From Polyporus tsugae (lineage: Eukaryota > Basidiomycota > Agaricomycetes > Polyporales > Polyporaceae): a stretch of DNA of 64,000 bases. The translations under genes were made by a program, and so were the position numbers. The notes beneath the pieces are model-generated. The model searched no databases. It had not been told where the DNA came from and saw nothing but the letters and a program-made list of their open reading frames with translations. Location: positions 3,038,001-3,102,000 of the forward strand of contig JAHRBS010000001.1 in NCBI GenBank assembly GCA_024305745.1. Direction: 5' to 3'. Positions 1-10,667 of this stretch are shown here, piece by piece (within the stretch, counting starts at the first letter, position 1; each line of letters opens with the position of its first letter).

Positions 1-908
1 ACGGCTACTATATTGCAACCGGTTGGCGAGGACAAATAGCAAATGCGCCCGCATAAATTCTCCATACAGTACCAGTCCATACGCTCAGCGCTCACTGTGA
101 TCCCAATCGGTTCCCATACGCTGCGCCGCCAAGTGTATACGTATACGTTGTCATCCGGCCTATCTGCGTCCCTTGCACTGCATGGCGGGGAGATACTGTA
201 TGTTGTATGCAGTGTTTCTACGCTTTCTGACATCGATAGTCATATTAGCGATGAAGTGAAGGATGGGTGTCTTCTTGATGCCAGAGCTCTGAGCCCGTAT
301 GCGACCTCGGTGTACTACGAGAGAAGTAACTTATAAGTAGCCTGTGTGTCGAAAGCCATTCGTCAACACAAGCAGACGTAATATACCTTCGGATGTCACA
401 CAAGAAGGTTAGCGGCGCGGTTGGCAAGCGCTGAAATGTGTTGCACTCACACATGAAGAGTCCCTTGCCAACTGCGACCAGTGAGTACTGAGTATTGCGT
501 ACTGACTGCACGACTGACATACTGCAGCTATAAACCCCGATGCCCAGATCTTTCGTTTATGGCTCTTTTCTTTCTCTCACATACGATAGTGTTTCATTTG
601 AGAACGGTGAAACACGCATGCTATCAGTATGTCAGTTTCATCTACGCGTGCGGCTAAGATTATGACATAGCCCACGTCCGACGGTCATACGCAAAGTGGA
701 GAAAAACTCCGAGAAGCAACTCGCAATTTTTTCCGTGAGCGCTGCTGCGAGGTCCCATCATATATAACGTACGGATCGGCGTGCTCTGAACCGGACATCA
801 ATTCCAGTCACTTGCCTCTTCCTCTTCCTCTTCCATCCCATCCGAATCCTTGCTTACCTATCCATTCCCTATACACTATCACTGACGTATAGCACAACGT
901 ACCACGCC
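1..908. promoter_or_regulatory. Upstream region of the TAP-like hydrolase gene
   Basis: No convincing gene is seen here. The last 150 bases look like a fungal core promoter for the next gene: a TATATAA box at 761-767, about 140 bases before the ATG, followed by a CT-rich stretch at about 812-845 and an A/C-rich leader. The short open frames in the first 520 bases have no recognisable protein features. Confidence 0.5.
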
Positions 909-3212
909 ATGTTGAAATCTAACGCAGCGACCCTCGCAGTCGTTGGCATCGCGGGTCAAATGATGACTGCGCGCGCGCAGCTATCCGAATGGACTCCCTG
1001 CCCGCAATTCACTAACCTGTCCTGCGCGTACTTTGACATTCCGCTGGACTACTACAACACCTCCGCTGGCAATGGACAGCTACTTGTTGTCAAGGCGAAT
1101 GCCACCGGCGAGCGCAAGGGCACGATCTTCTTGAACCCTGGTGAGCTGACATACGATGGCTATCCGGGACTCTCGATTTCGTTTACTGATACCCCCCGTT
1201 CACATTTGCAGGTGGTCCAGGTGTATCCGGCCTCTCGTCTTTGGCCACTGACGGAGAGGCGTTGATGAACCGGACCGGAGGTGCCTACGACTTCATCAGC
1301 TGGGACCCCCGCGGCGTCGGCCCATACACTTAGTACGTCGCCATTATTTTCTCCTCGAACTGTAGAGTCTGACTTTCGCGACCCAGCCCAGGAAACGTAT
1401 ATTGCATCGCCGACGACGAGTTTGCCGGCTTCTGGAACGGCACCATCGAGGCGACCGGTATCAACCAGATCGGAAACTTTACGAACCAGACCGACATCCA
1501 AGCCCTCTACTCTCAGGCTCCGATCCTGGACAAGAAGTGGAAGGAGCTCGGCGATCACTGCTTGTCTGGGCCGAACGCTACGACGCTCGGCTATATCGGC
1601 ACTGCGGCGACCGTGCGCGACTTGGTCGGGCTCGCGGACGCCGTCGTGGGACAGAACAGCACGATCAATTACTGGGGTCTCTCGTACGGCACCCTTGTCG
1701 GCGCGTGGTTCATCAACAGTGGGTCATCACTCGACAGCATCATTTGCGTAGAGGGGCTCGAGCTAAAACGGTACTGCGCAGTGTTCCCCGAACGTGTCGG
1801 CCGTGTTATCCTTGATGGTGTGCTCGATGCCACCAGGGTCGCCTCTACCCAGTCGTACCAGGTAAGTATCATTCCGACATGTCTGGTCGCTGGAGTGCAT
1901 ATATGTTAATTCTTACCTCTAGCTCTGGCGTGACCAACTCGGGGCGGCCGAAGACGGCTACACCGGCTTAGCCACAGCCTGTGCACTTGCGGGACCCGAC
2001 AACTGCAAGCTTGCCACGTCCACGAACAGCACGGCCCAGGATGTCGTAAATGTTCTTAATGAAGCGATCAAGGTGGATCTGACTCCATAGGTTCAAACTG
2101 ACTTTCTCGCGACTAACATGTGGAAACTAGCTTGCACACGACCACCCCGTCCAGAACCACCTGACCATCCTCCGCGGTGTGTTATAGCCGTTTCGCGTAC
2201 CAATCTGCTCAAGTCTGACATGAGTTTGGATCACAGCGACGATGTACAGCGGCCTTTACCAGCCTCAACAATGGGCGCAGTACGGCAACGACCTCCTCCC
2301 GCAGGCCATCGCTACGATTCAGAATGCGACCACGGGCTCTACAGCCGCAGTGACGAGGTTTGTGTCGTCGCGCCATAACTCGCTCACCCATCTGACGTTA
2401 TCTTGGACGCAGACGGGATGCTGTTTACACCCAAAACAGCTACACGGAAGCTGCCGTCGTCTGCGCGGACAGCGTGGATGCCGACCCGTCAGTGAACACG
2501 ACAGTCATCTTCGACAACCTCATCGATGTCATTCGGACCAACTCTCCTTCGTGTGAGTGCTGACTCATACTTGCCCTGACCTGTTCACCGAGGTTCAATT
2601 GGCTTCACGACCAGTTGGTGCCTTGTTCCCCGTCCCCTGGCAGCGATGCTCGTACTGGCCGGTCCGTGCTTTGGAGCGCTTCCGGGGACCGTTCAACGGA
2701 ACCTTCGCGAACAAGGTCCTCGTCATCGGCAACGCGGTATGTACGCACGTTCGTCCCATGTGGTTCGCTTCTGAACCATAAACTCAACAGTACGACAACG
2801 CCACCCCGTTCAAGGAGGCAGCACACATGGCTGAGGTGCTCGGGGACCAAGCAGCGCTCGTAAAACAGAACGGTTTCGGGGTGAGCGCACAAAGCTCCTG
2901 TTCCTGTTCTTATTCTTGCCCATTCTGACCATGTTTCTCTTGGGCAGCACACCTCGATTTACCAATCCTCTGCTTGCGTCGCCGACATCATTAAGGCGTA
3001 TCTCAAGGACGGAAGGGTATGCGCTATTTCGTTTCAAGTCATAGAGTGCCTTCTGTGACTGACTGATCGATGGTCGTAAACAGCTGCCCTCGGGTACCTC
3101 CTCGAACCCCACGATTTGCGCCATTGACGACGACGTGGAGCTCTTCCCTGGGGTCAAGTCAGTAGACGTCGTCGTCCGAGTCGGCGTTACCGACCTTTCA
3201 GGGAGGGATTGA
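909..3212 (+). CDS. Secreted TAP-like alpha/beta hydrolase (tripeptidyl aminopeptidase family)
   Basis: Serine hydrolase of the alpha/beta-fold TAP-like family, which in fungi and actinobacteria is secreted and often releases short peptides from protein N-termini; the exact substrate here is unknown. Twelve exons: 909-1140, 1212-1332, 1387-1718, 1782-1861, 1923-2072, 2131-2176, 2237-2357, 2413-2552, 2615-2736, 2791-2880, 2948-3016 and 3084-3212. They sum to 544 codons (543 residues). Residues 1-23 are a signal peptide ending in TARA. An oxyanion-type GGPGVSG lies near residue 78, the nucleophile elbow GLSYG near 217, the likely acid Asp in NAYDNATP near 450, and the likely His in GFGHTS near 479, in the order usual for the family. 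The C-terminal block WPVRALERF is typical of the TAP C-terminal domain. All junctions are GT-AG and all catalytic residues are present, so the gene looks functional. Confidence 0.9.
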
Positions 3213-3399
3213 GCCCGCTGCCCGGTTTAGAACCCCAGGTATGATATCTAGGAGATGTTTCATCCACTAATAAGACTAGCCAATATGTTAATCGTGCGGC
3301 CAACGATATCACTGTTTCGCCGCCAGACGTGCAAACATACGACAGTTGCGGTGCATGCGCTGTCAATGACCTTCGAGTGCAAATGCCAAGTTACTACTG

Positions 3400-3960
3400 T
3401 GGAACCTGGGGTACCACTGTCGCTTTCGACACTGGAAGTAGTGGGCGCGCGAGTGCGCCAGTCGAAATCTGGGACATGGAGACGGGAGGAAGACAATTTT
3501 GTCAAGTCTCAAGAGACGTGGAAAGTAGGATACATTGTGAGCTGTCATTCACTTCGGATAGCCTGAAGCTGCTCTTGACACTGTTGGAGAAAGGGAGGGT
3601 GACGGTTTGGGTGCGCATGGGCACCGGGGTCGAGCTATTCTAGCCCGAGGGGCACACAAGGGTGGTTTGGAAAGCGTGCTTCTCTCCATGCGGGAAGCAC
3701 ATCGCGTCGGCGTCACGGGATGGGACGGTGCGGTTGTGGAGGACCAGCGATGGGTCGTGCGTGACGACCTTCTCCGAGCACGAAGACTGGGTAACCGATG
3801 CAGCTTTCTCCGGATGGGAAGATGCTGTCGTCTGGAGCGATGGACGGGACGGTCGTTATCCGGCGTACTTCCCAGATTCAGAGTAGTTGTTTTACTATAT
3901 CTCCGAATTCAATTAAAAATCCAGGGGTATCCTGGCTCTCTATGCAATGCGTGGCGCAAG
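3400..3960 (+). pseudogene. WD40-repeat protein fragment (decayed)
   Basis: Remnant of at least three WD40 blades. The readable pieces include VEIWDMETG, a strand ending GRVTVW, and the complete blade CFSPCGKHIASASRDGTVRLW. The frame is broken by an in-frame TAG at 3641-3643, just before a GHTRVVW motif, and by a small deletion near 3810, after which the blade continues in another frame as DGKMLSSGAMDGTVVIR. No start codon or complete propeller is present. Such blades are common in NACHT-WD40 and related basidiomycete proteins, so this is probably a relic of one of them. Functional expression is unlikely. Confidence 0.7.
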
Positions 3961-4153
3961 ACTGACCTCTGAGTCTACATCAAACACGATTGCCAAGGAC
4001 TCGAGCAAAACGAGCACAATGGATCATTGATAGATTCTAACAGGTATGTACCCAGGTCGTAAGCCCCGACCACCACTGGCGGACGCCTCATCCGTTTCGC
4101 GCAACACTCATGTTTCATGGTTTCCAGAGTGATCGGAACGAGCAGCCGAACAC

Positions 4154-5140
4154 TTATTGGATATTTACCGTGAGTAGCGTGACGATACCGTCGACAGCAA
4201 TCCCTGTGCGAACGTCAGCCCTCCGAATAAGAATACCGCACTGGCAATACGCAAGAGTATCCGGCACTCACCGTGGTTCACACCCACAGAACCAGGTAGC
4301 ATAAGGCCCGTGATATTCTGTGCGGTGGTCGAGTACGTGACCCCGTCGAAGCACGTCGTACCAACCGCATTCTGCACTAACAAGTCGCGCCCCACATTGT
4401 ACCCATCCGGAATGATCGTGTGGCCCTCCTCCAGATCCTCTTCCTTGGAGACGCTGTGCGACAGCGTCCGAGACGCAATCCCGTCAGTCCGGTTGCCGAA
4501 ATCTGCCAAAGCCACCTGTACCGGCGCAGGAGTACTAGTATGAGACTTACGCGAGGAAGACGGCGCCGCTGTCGCCCAAGGGCCCGTTCTGGAAGTACAC
4601 GCGGAAGTGGTTCCCGCCAATGAGGGTCTCGAGGCAGGTGCCCAAGGCGGCGCTCCCAAAGTCCTGGCGCAGCTCGATGCTCTGGTTCACCGCGCCGTGG
4701 CCGTCGCCTAGATTGGCGGAGAACGGGTCCCCGAGGTGGATGCCGAGGCACTCCTCCGAGCTACGCGCAAATCGAGTTCATTCTCAGTTGATATCTGCGC
4801 GACGGGATCCGCAGGGAAACGCGACGTACAAGCCGATGGCTCTGGCAAAGTTGATCACGCCGTCGAGGTTCAGAACGCCCGGCGAGCTGAGGCCCGAGAT
4901 GATCACCTAGAGTCCCAAGAATAGGTTCAACAGTTGCCGTTGTGCGAAGATGGGAGCTGAACGCACGTTCATGGGTTCCCCCAAGCCGTTGCCCGTATCG
5001 ATGAACATGGAGCCTCCGAGGAACGCGGGGTTGAAGAACTCAGCTGCACGCTTGTTGACTGCTGCACCGAGAGCGATGGAAGAAATTAAAAGAGGTACGA
5101 GGAGCTCGAGGGTCACGGCTGAGAGCTTGGGGAAAAGCAT
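4154..5140 (-). CDS. Small secreted protein, conserved hypothetical of basidiomycetes
   Basis: Five exons (5140-4967, 4906-4830, 4760-4551, 4453-4272, 4203-4154) give 231 codons, 230 residues. The first 26 or so residues are hydrophobic and end near GAAVNKR, consistent with a signal peptide followed by a dibasic site. The mature part contains a GGSMFIDTGNG segment, the ECLGIHLGDP block, four or so Cys residues and the tail GVNHGIAVDGIVTLL. I recognise the pattern as a secreted family of unknown function in wood-decay fungi; no enzyme motif is evident. The last intron is needed: reading through it gives a different, longer tail, whereas splicing restores the usual ending. A TATATA-like box lies at 5235-5242, about 95 bases upstream of the start. 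Confidence 0.82.
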
Positions 5141-5990
5141 GGCTGTTGGGTCCTGATCGAGCGGAGGGGGGGGGGCCGATGATTCGGAGGGAATGCGCAG
5201 GGTATCCCACTTGTCGTGCATGCCAATGCATGGACTATATACATGGTAGTGCCGAGTGCTGGCCATGGAGGGTGAAGGTGAGCATGCGGGACGTGAGAAA
5301 CGTACCGGAAGTGAAACGTGCCTGGGCTCCCCCACCGCGATCAGTGGGGTCCGAGACAGTCTTTCTCACGAGCCCCTTCTTCCATGTTACGGAATCTGGC
5401 ACAATTGCTCATACAATCAGCGGAATGACGCAAAGAGACCGAGCATGGGAGGCGGGACCTGCCACATTGTGCGGTGAAGTCAGTACTCGCCACACGGTCG
5501 AACTGCACTGCGATGTCACGTACCATATGATTTCCGTCGTTCTTGGCGCAGCTTCTTCGTCACTGGGCTCGATAGAAGAGCCGCAATTCAAAGAGCGTCA
5601 TCCCTGCGACAGAAGATAGTGCCGGTTGCATAGGTTCAAGAACCTATGAACACGGTGAGTCCACATGTACAGAAGCGTCAGTGACAGCGACTCGGATCGC
5701 AACCCTAAGGCGCCAAGAATGCGAAGGAGATGGGATGTACTATAGGTTCGCAGACTAACTTCGAATTTCTGTCCGTTCGTCTATTGCGGCGTTGTGAGTA
5801 GCTACCAGCTACAGCACAATATAGTACATGGTCGGTTGGCTAATCAAAGTCGGATCATCAGTACAAGCAACTCTGTCCATTTTTCGTCGTCCACCGGCAC
5901 TCTGGATCGGGTCTTTCTTGAGACCCAATCGACCGTCCTCCTTCTACTTCTACACGTTTCGGCGACGAACGCACGTCCACACCGCAACGT
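5141..5990. other. Intergenic, between the small secreted protein gene and the phosphate transporter
   Basis: This holds the promoter of the small secreted protein gene (TATA-like CTATATAC at 5235-5242 on the plus strand) and the 3' flank of the phosphate transporter. I see no further gene. Confidence 0.5.
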
Positions 5991-8338
5991 TCAATCGCTG
6001 CCGACCCGCGCGCGCTCGCGGAGCTCCTGTTCGTACACGACGTCCGGGTCGCGGCCGCGGACCTCGGGGAGGAGCAGCGAGAAGCCTGCGCCGGCAATAC
6101 AGCACCCGAAGAAGACTGTCCACGGAGCGCCCATCAGCATCACGAACAGTGAAAGGACACAGACTCGGGGACGGAGGGGAGGGTCACGCACTCCAGAGGA
6201 CGGCGGGCGTGCCGATCTTCTTCGAGAGCGAGTTGAATGCGAGCGCGGAGATGATTGCACCCGCCTTGCCGCATGCGGCGGACATGCCGTGCGCGGACGC
6301 GCGGAAACGGGTCGGGAAGACCTCAGCGGGGTAGCACTGTTCGTGGGGGAAGGAAGAGGTCAGCAGCTTACGTGGGGCGGGCCGGAAATCTGCTACATAC
6401 GTAGCTAGTACTGCATACCGGGCGTCAGCCTCATTAACGACATGGGGGTAAAGGATGCGGGGAGGACGTACGTGTTGGCACCGAAGTTGAAGAAGAACTG
6501 GAGGAAGGCGAAGCAGACGATGAACGCCGGCTTGCTGAGCGTGTGGAACTTGCCCGCGAGGATCCCGACTGTGGACGCGGGGTCAGGTTTCTATCCAGCA
6601 GCCATAAGACCACGAGGAAGCGCATACGGAAGAGAGCTGCACACAGGAAGCCCTGGATCTGGATCCACTTGCGGCCAAGCTTCTCGATCGTGAGGATGGA
6701 GACATAGTACCCGGGCACGAAGCCCAGCGCCGTGATGATCAAGTTGCCTATGCCGATCGTGAACAGCTTGTGCCACGCCGTGCCCTCCTTCCCGTCAAAC
6801 CCAATCTGCTGCAGCACGACGTTCTGGTTGAGGTTGATCCCGTAGAACGCGATGTCGAGCAGGAACCAGCATGTGCACGTGCCGATAAGCACTTTCAGGT
6901 GCCGCCACTCAGAGAAGTAGTGGAAGAACTCGCGGAAGTGGCCGCTCTTCGCCGCTGCGTGATCCTTCGCGCTCAGCTTGTGCTCAGTCGTCTCAGAAGA
7001 GTTCTCCGATTTGACCGGCTGCGTGGAGACGGCAGGATCGGCGTTCCCCTTCTTCTTGAGCTCGCTGATCGCCTCTTCATCCTCGACACGCGCCGCTTGC
7101 TTGCGGGCTTCTTCGTACCGCGTGGACTCGGGAAGCGTCAGGCGCTGGTATAGGGTACCAAAGGCGGGTATAAGAGACAGGCCCACAAGGATGCGCCAGA
7201 CTGCGAACGGAAGCGTCAGGTCGATGGCTCCGAAGGGTGAAAGCACTACGTACTGCCGTCGACTTTGCTCGTCTTGCCGTCAACCTCCATCGTGTGCCTG
7301 TAGCACAGCAGGACGATGATGAACGCGAGCGAGCCGACGAACGAGCCCCAGCCCTGGTTCGCGAATATGTATGCCAGGAGGGTGCCCCGCCGGCGGACGT
7401 TCGCGCGGTCGGTCGCGACAGACGCAGACATGGGGTAGTCGCCCCCCACGCCGATACCGAGGATGATACGCCAGACACCAAGCCAGATGAGCGCGCCGTT
7501 CGGCGACAGAGCGCCTGCAGACGGTGAGCACAGAGGCGAGGCCGCAGAACCCCATGACGTACCGGTGGGATCGCACAGAGCGCCGATGGTAGCGAAAATG
7601 ATGAGCATGAGCTCCTTGCCGTCTGCGGCCATTCCATTTAGTATTCCATGGATCGGGTGAAGCGTTCCGAACGGCATGAAAACTCACAGACCGCTTTCCG
7701 GCCGAAGTAGTCGGCGGAATAACCTGGGCACGAGGATAATCAGTCAGCACGTTCCCGTTGCGTACAATTCCCCTCACGGTCGGGAGGGAGGGTGCTCCGA
7801 CGACGTTCGTGGGGGGTTCACACGAGCAATGGCGGGGATTGGACGCACCAAACGCAAACTGGCCGATGACACTGCCAATGTTCGCGCCAGCCTTGACGAA
7901 GCCCTCGAGGCCGGGAGGGAGGGAGTGCCCGCCGTAGAGGCGGTATTGCAGCATGGTAGCGACAGGCTTGACGGCGGTTTAGACGGCTGCTGGGGATCGG
8001 TTCGGGGGGGAGGGGGGGCACTCACATTGATGATGAACAAATCGTACGCTTCGAAAGGATCAGATCATATCCGTACGCTCGGAAAGCGTTGTACGCACCA
8101 TCTAGGAAGAATCCGACCTAGAGAGCGGGATGGGAGGGCGTGAGCACCGGTCGTGTGAGCGGAGCGGATGTTCGGACGGACGTACCCCCGCAATGCCCAA
8201 CAGCTTCACTTCACGGTACGAGAGAAGGAAGGGCAGGCGTGGCTCGCCCTCCCGCTCGAAGTCCTCGAGGTTAGACTTGAAGGCGGTCGAGCGATCGCCA
8301 TGCGATGGGGCATCAGGCCTGGGAGCGGACTCGGACAT
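5991..8338 (-). CDS. PHO84: High-affinity phosphate:H+ symporter (MFS, PHO84 type)
   Basis: Plasma-membrane inorganic phosphate transporter of the major facilitator superfamily. Twelve exons: 8338-8186, 8117-8099, 8048-8026, 7966-7849, 7723-7688, 7622-7563, 7514-7254, 7200-6628, 6568-6472, 6410-6401, 6336-6192 and 6115-5991. They sum to 540 codons (539 residues), close to the usual family length. The family signature GGDYPMSA is present, as are ADYFGRK after the second helix, a charged central cytoplasmic loop with the Lys/Glu-rich ELKKKG segment, and [13 protein letters not shown] in the second half. The start was chosen at MSESAPRP, which gives a normal hydrophilic N-terminus before the first helix ([15 protein letters not shown]). 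Exons of 19, 23, 36 and only 10 nucleotides are required to keep the frame. Phosphate starvation control is expected from the family but is not shown by the sequence. Confidence 0.93.
6401..6410 (-). other. PHO84: 10-nt microexon of the phosphate transporter
   Basis: Ten bases flanked by a good acceptor (ATGCAG) and a good donor (GTATGT) on the minus strand. With it, the protein reads [17 protein letters not shown] in frame; without it the downstream frame is lost. Its size and position are supported by the family alignment, not by transcript data. Confidence 0.8.
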
Positions 8339-9926
8339 GGCGCGTGTGAGGGTGGGCGAAGTGAGCAAAGAGCTGAGGGATCTCCCGGGGTCTGTCGCGC
8401 TATAAAGGCCATGGCGGGTGAGCACGGGCGACGGTTGGCTTGTGGACGAGGACGCACGTTCGTCGACTAGCTCCTTGCACCCCACACAGCTCTCCACTCG
8501 CTAAGTGGTAAGCGGGAGGACGGAGGACGGATCATCCGACGGTCACGCCTATAGTAGCGGCTGTTAAAATTGGCAGCCGCCTTTGGACCGGCTCGCGTGT
8601 CTCCACGAAAATTGACACAGCCACGGCTGATCAACGGTGGCCTCGACGACCACGACGACAAAGGACGACGATCACTGTACCTGCGACAAGTACGCCTTCA
8701 ATCATCAGTGTGGAACTTTGACCGGTGAACAGCGTGGAACATACCATACTGCTGTTTATGGTTTATGTGGTCTGCACGCAAGTGTTACTGACAACTCACT
8801 TTCTCCTCCAGGCTCCTCCCATATGACGTCTCAGAACCTCATCAGCTGCAACGCCTCGGCACATCGTCAGTGCATCTGCGGCAATGCCCCCTCGAAGTTT
8901 GTTTTACCACTCAGTGACCATGGGAGGTCAGCGCTCAGCGCTCAGCGCCGGGCCTTGGATGTTGCTCAGGTATGAGACACTTGCACCATCCTATATCGAA
9001 TAGTAGTATATGTTCTGTTGTGTTACAGTATACTATCTCATAATGCATACCGTCTACCGCCTCATTTTCGTATGCCATATGGGCATTTATTTGGGTATGA
9101 AGCGCCGAGTTGGGGTCTGTCGTCGAAAGTATGCGTTGTGAGATATGAGCTTATTGCAAGCGAAGCCAGCGCTATAGTCGGAGTCCGGAGCCCGAATGCA
9201 CTTCGCTGGAACAAACAAGTACAAATTTCACGCCTCGCCAACCTTAATTCCGCGAACGCGAAGTTTCCCTCCAGAATGGACACAAGTTTCTCGACCGTTC
9301 ATGTAAATATAAGCATATCTTACATCTAATATATGTGGAAGTTTTTGAGGGGATTCCGTAAGTGGGAACATGGGTGACCACAACCCGTATTCGAATCCGC
9401 TGCGTCTGGTTCCGGCGCTTACGTGAATGATGGGCGCTAACGATTACTTGCACCAATGATCGAGCTCTATGCAACTTTATTCTGCTCCTAGGTGCGTCAA
9501 TCGCGACTCTATCTTTGCGATTTACCATGACGTAGTGTTTCGGGCTTCTCCAACTTCGCTGAAAGGGGCAAACTGCATCTCAAGCCTCAAGTTTGGTTTA
9601 TGGACACGTCGATGGTGTCTGCGGCGAGGGTGCGCGTGGTTACATCACCCCTTCGTCCGTTGATACACATTCGTGATGCCTCGCTGCGCGGCGCAGCGGG
9701 AAATCACGTCGGTGGCATCTGAACCACGCACGTTTGCGAGCAACGAAAGCGGGGATGTGGAGACTGCATTCTGGGAAGGGGTGTGGTAGATATGTACGCT
9801 GTAAATAGTGTAAGTAATGACACTCAACAGCGTGACATCTTGTTTCTTTTCTCGCGATCGGGACGGTTTTAAACACGATATTCATTCACTGTAATGTGAC
9901 CAACACAGACCTTGTGAAAGTCGAAA
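8339..9926. other. Intergenic, no gene recognised
   Basis: Promoter side of the phosphate transporter and about 1.5 kb of further sequence. Only short, compositionally unconvincing open frames occur. A single CACGTT at 8455-8460 resembles a weak Pho4-type site but one hexamer is not evidence of regulation. Confidence 0.4.
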
Positions 9927-10019
9927 GCTGATATGGCCGAGTCGTTAAGGCGAGTGATTTGAACTCCATTCACTATCACTTGGGCGCTGCCCGCGTAGGT
10001 TCAAATCCTGCTGTCAGCG
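9927..10019 (+). tRNA. tRNA-Ser (anticodon TGA) with an 11-nt intron
   Basis: Cloverleaf read by eye: acceptor arms GCTGATA and TGTCAGC with discriminator G, D-arm with GGCCGAGTCGTTAAGGC, anticodon stem AGTGA/TCACT, a long class II variable arm (TGGGC/GCCCG) and T-arm GTAGG-TTCAAAT-CCTGC. The anticodon loop is interrupted after position 37 by about 11 bases, the canonical intron site. The long variable arm and TGA anticodon identify serine. Five T residues at 10020-10024 provide an RNA polymerase III terminator. Confidence 0.9.
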
Positions 10020-10667
10020 TTTTTGGGCCCTTTATTACTTATGACGTATGACTCCGATCACTAGAAGCACGCTTGGTGTCCATTCAGCGACATTTGGCGT
10101 ACACTTCGGTTGGCGGTATGTAGGATTACCATGATGGATATATGTAGAGCGAAGACTGGCAATCCAGACGTTGCGGCGTGCGGATCCGGCTGCGGACTGA
10201 CCGTGATGATTGGGCAACGGCGTGTCTGCCGAGGTCACCACCGCATTAATTTGCCAAAGTTGTGTGAAGCGCTCGGTTCTCGAGTTTGAGAGCGTAACCT
10301 ATGGCCAGAGTACGCCGTCAGCAATACAGCGAGGGTCATAGCGGTGAGCGAGGCCGTGTGCGGCCATGGGGAGAAAAATGCAGGCAGGAGAGGATCGGAC
10401 CGTTGCCAGCTGGACGAGTGAGGTGGACCGTGGAGTGCGGGCAGAGACGCTGGGGCAAGGAATTTAATCTCCGCCGGCCGAGCGGAGGCTGGCGAAGAGG
10501 TCAAGAATACGCGACGAGGCGGTAGCCATCCGCCATCGCTTTCCCCGTCGCTGCGCTGCGACGCCCCCCCCCCCTCCAGCGTCGCCCCCCACCGGCTCAT
10601 CCAACCAGCCCACTCGTTTACTTGCTTTCGCTGTTTTGTCTTCTCACCTGCTGAGGGTGGTCGAACC
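10020..10667. promoter_or_regulatory. Upstream region of the GT2 gene
   Basis: Begins with the T5 Pol III terminator of the tRNA. The rest precedes the glycosyltransferase start and contains a C-run (about 10563-10576) and CT-rich sequence close to the start. No TATA box or other gene is evident. Confidence 0.4.

Noticed and set aside
8455..8460. Pho4-type CACGTT site upstream of the phosphate transporter
   Set aside because: A single hexamer is expected by chance in an intergenic region of this size; no second site or CACGTG is seen.
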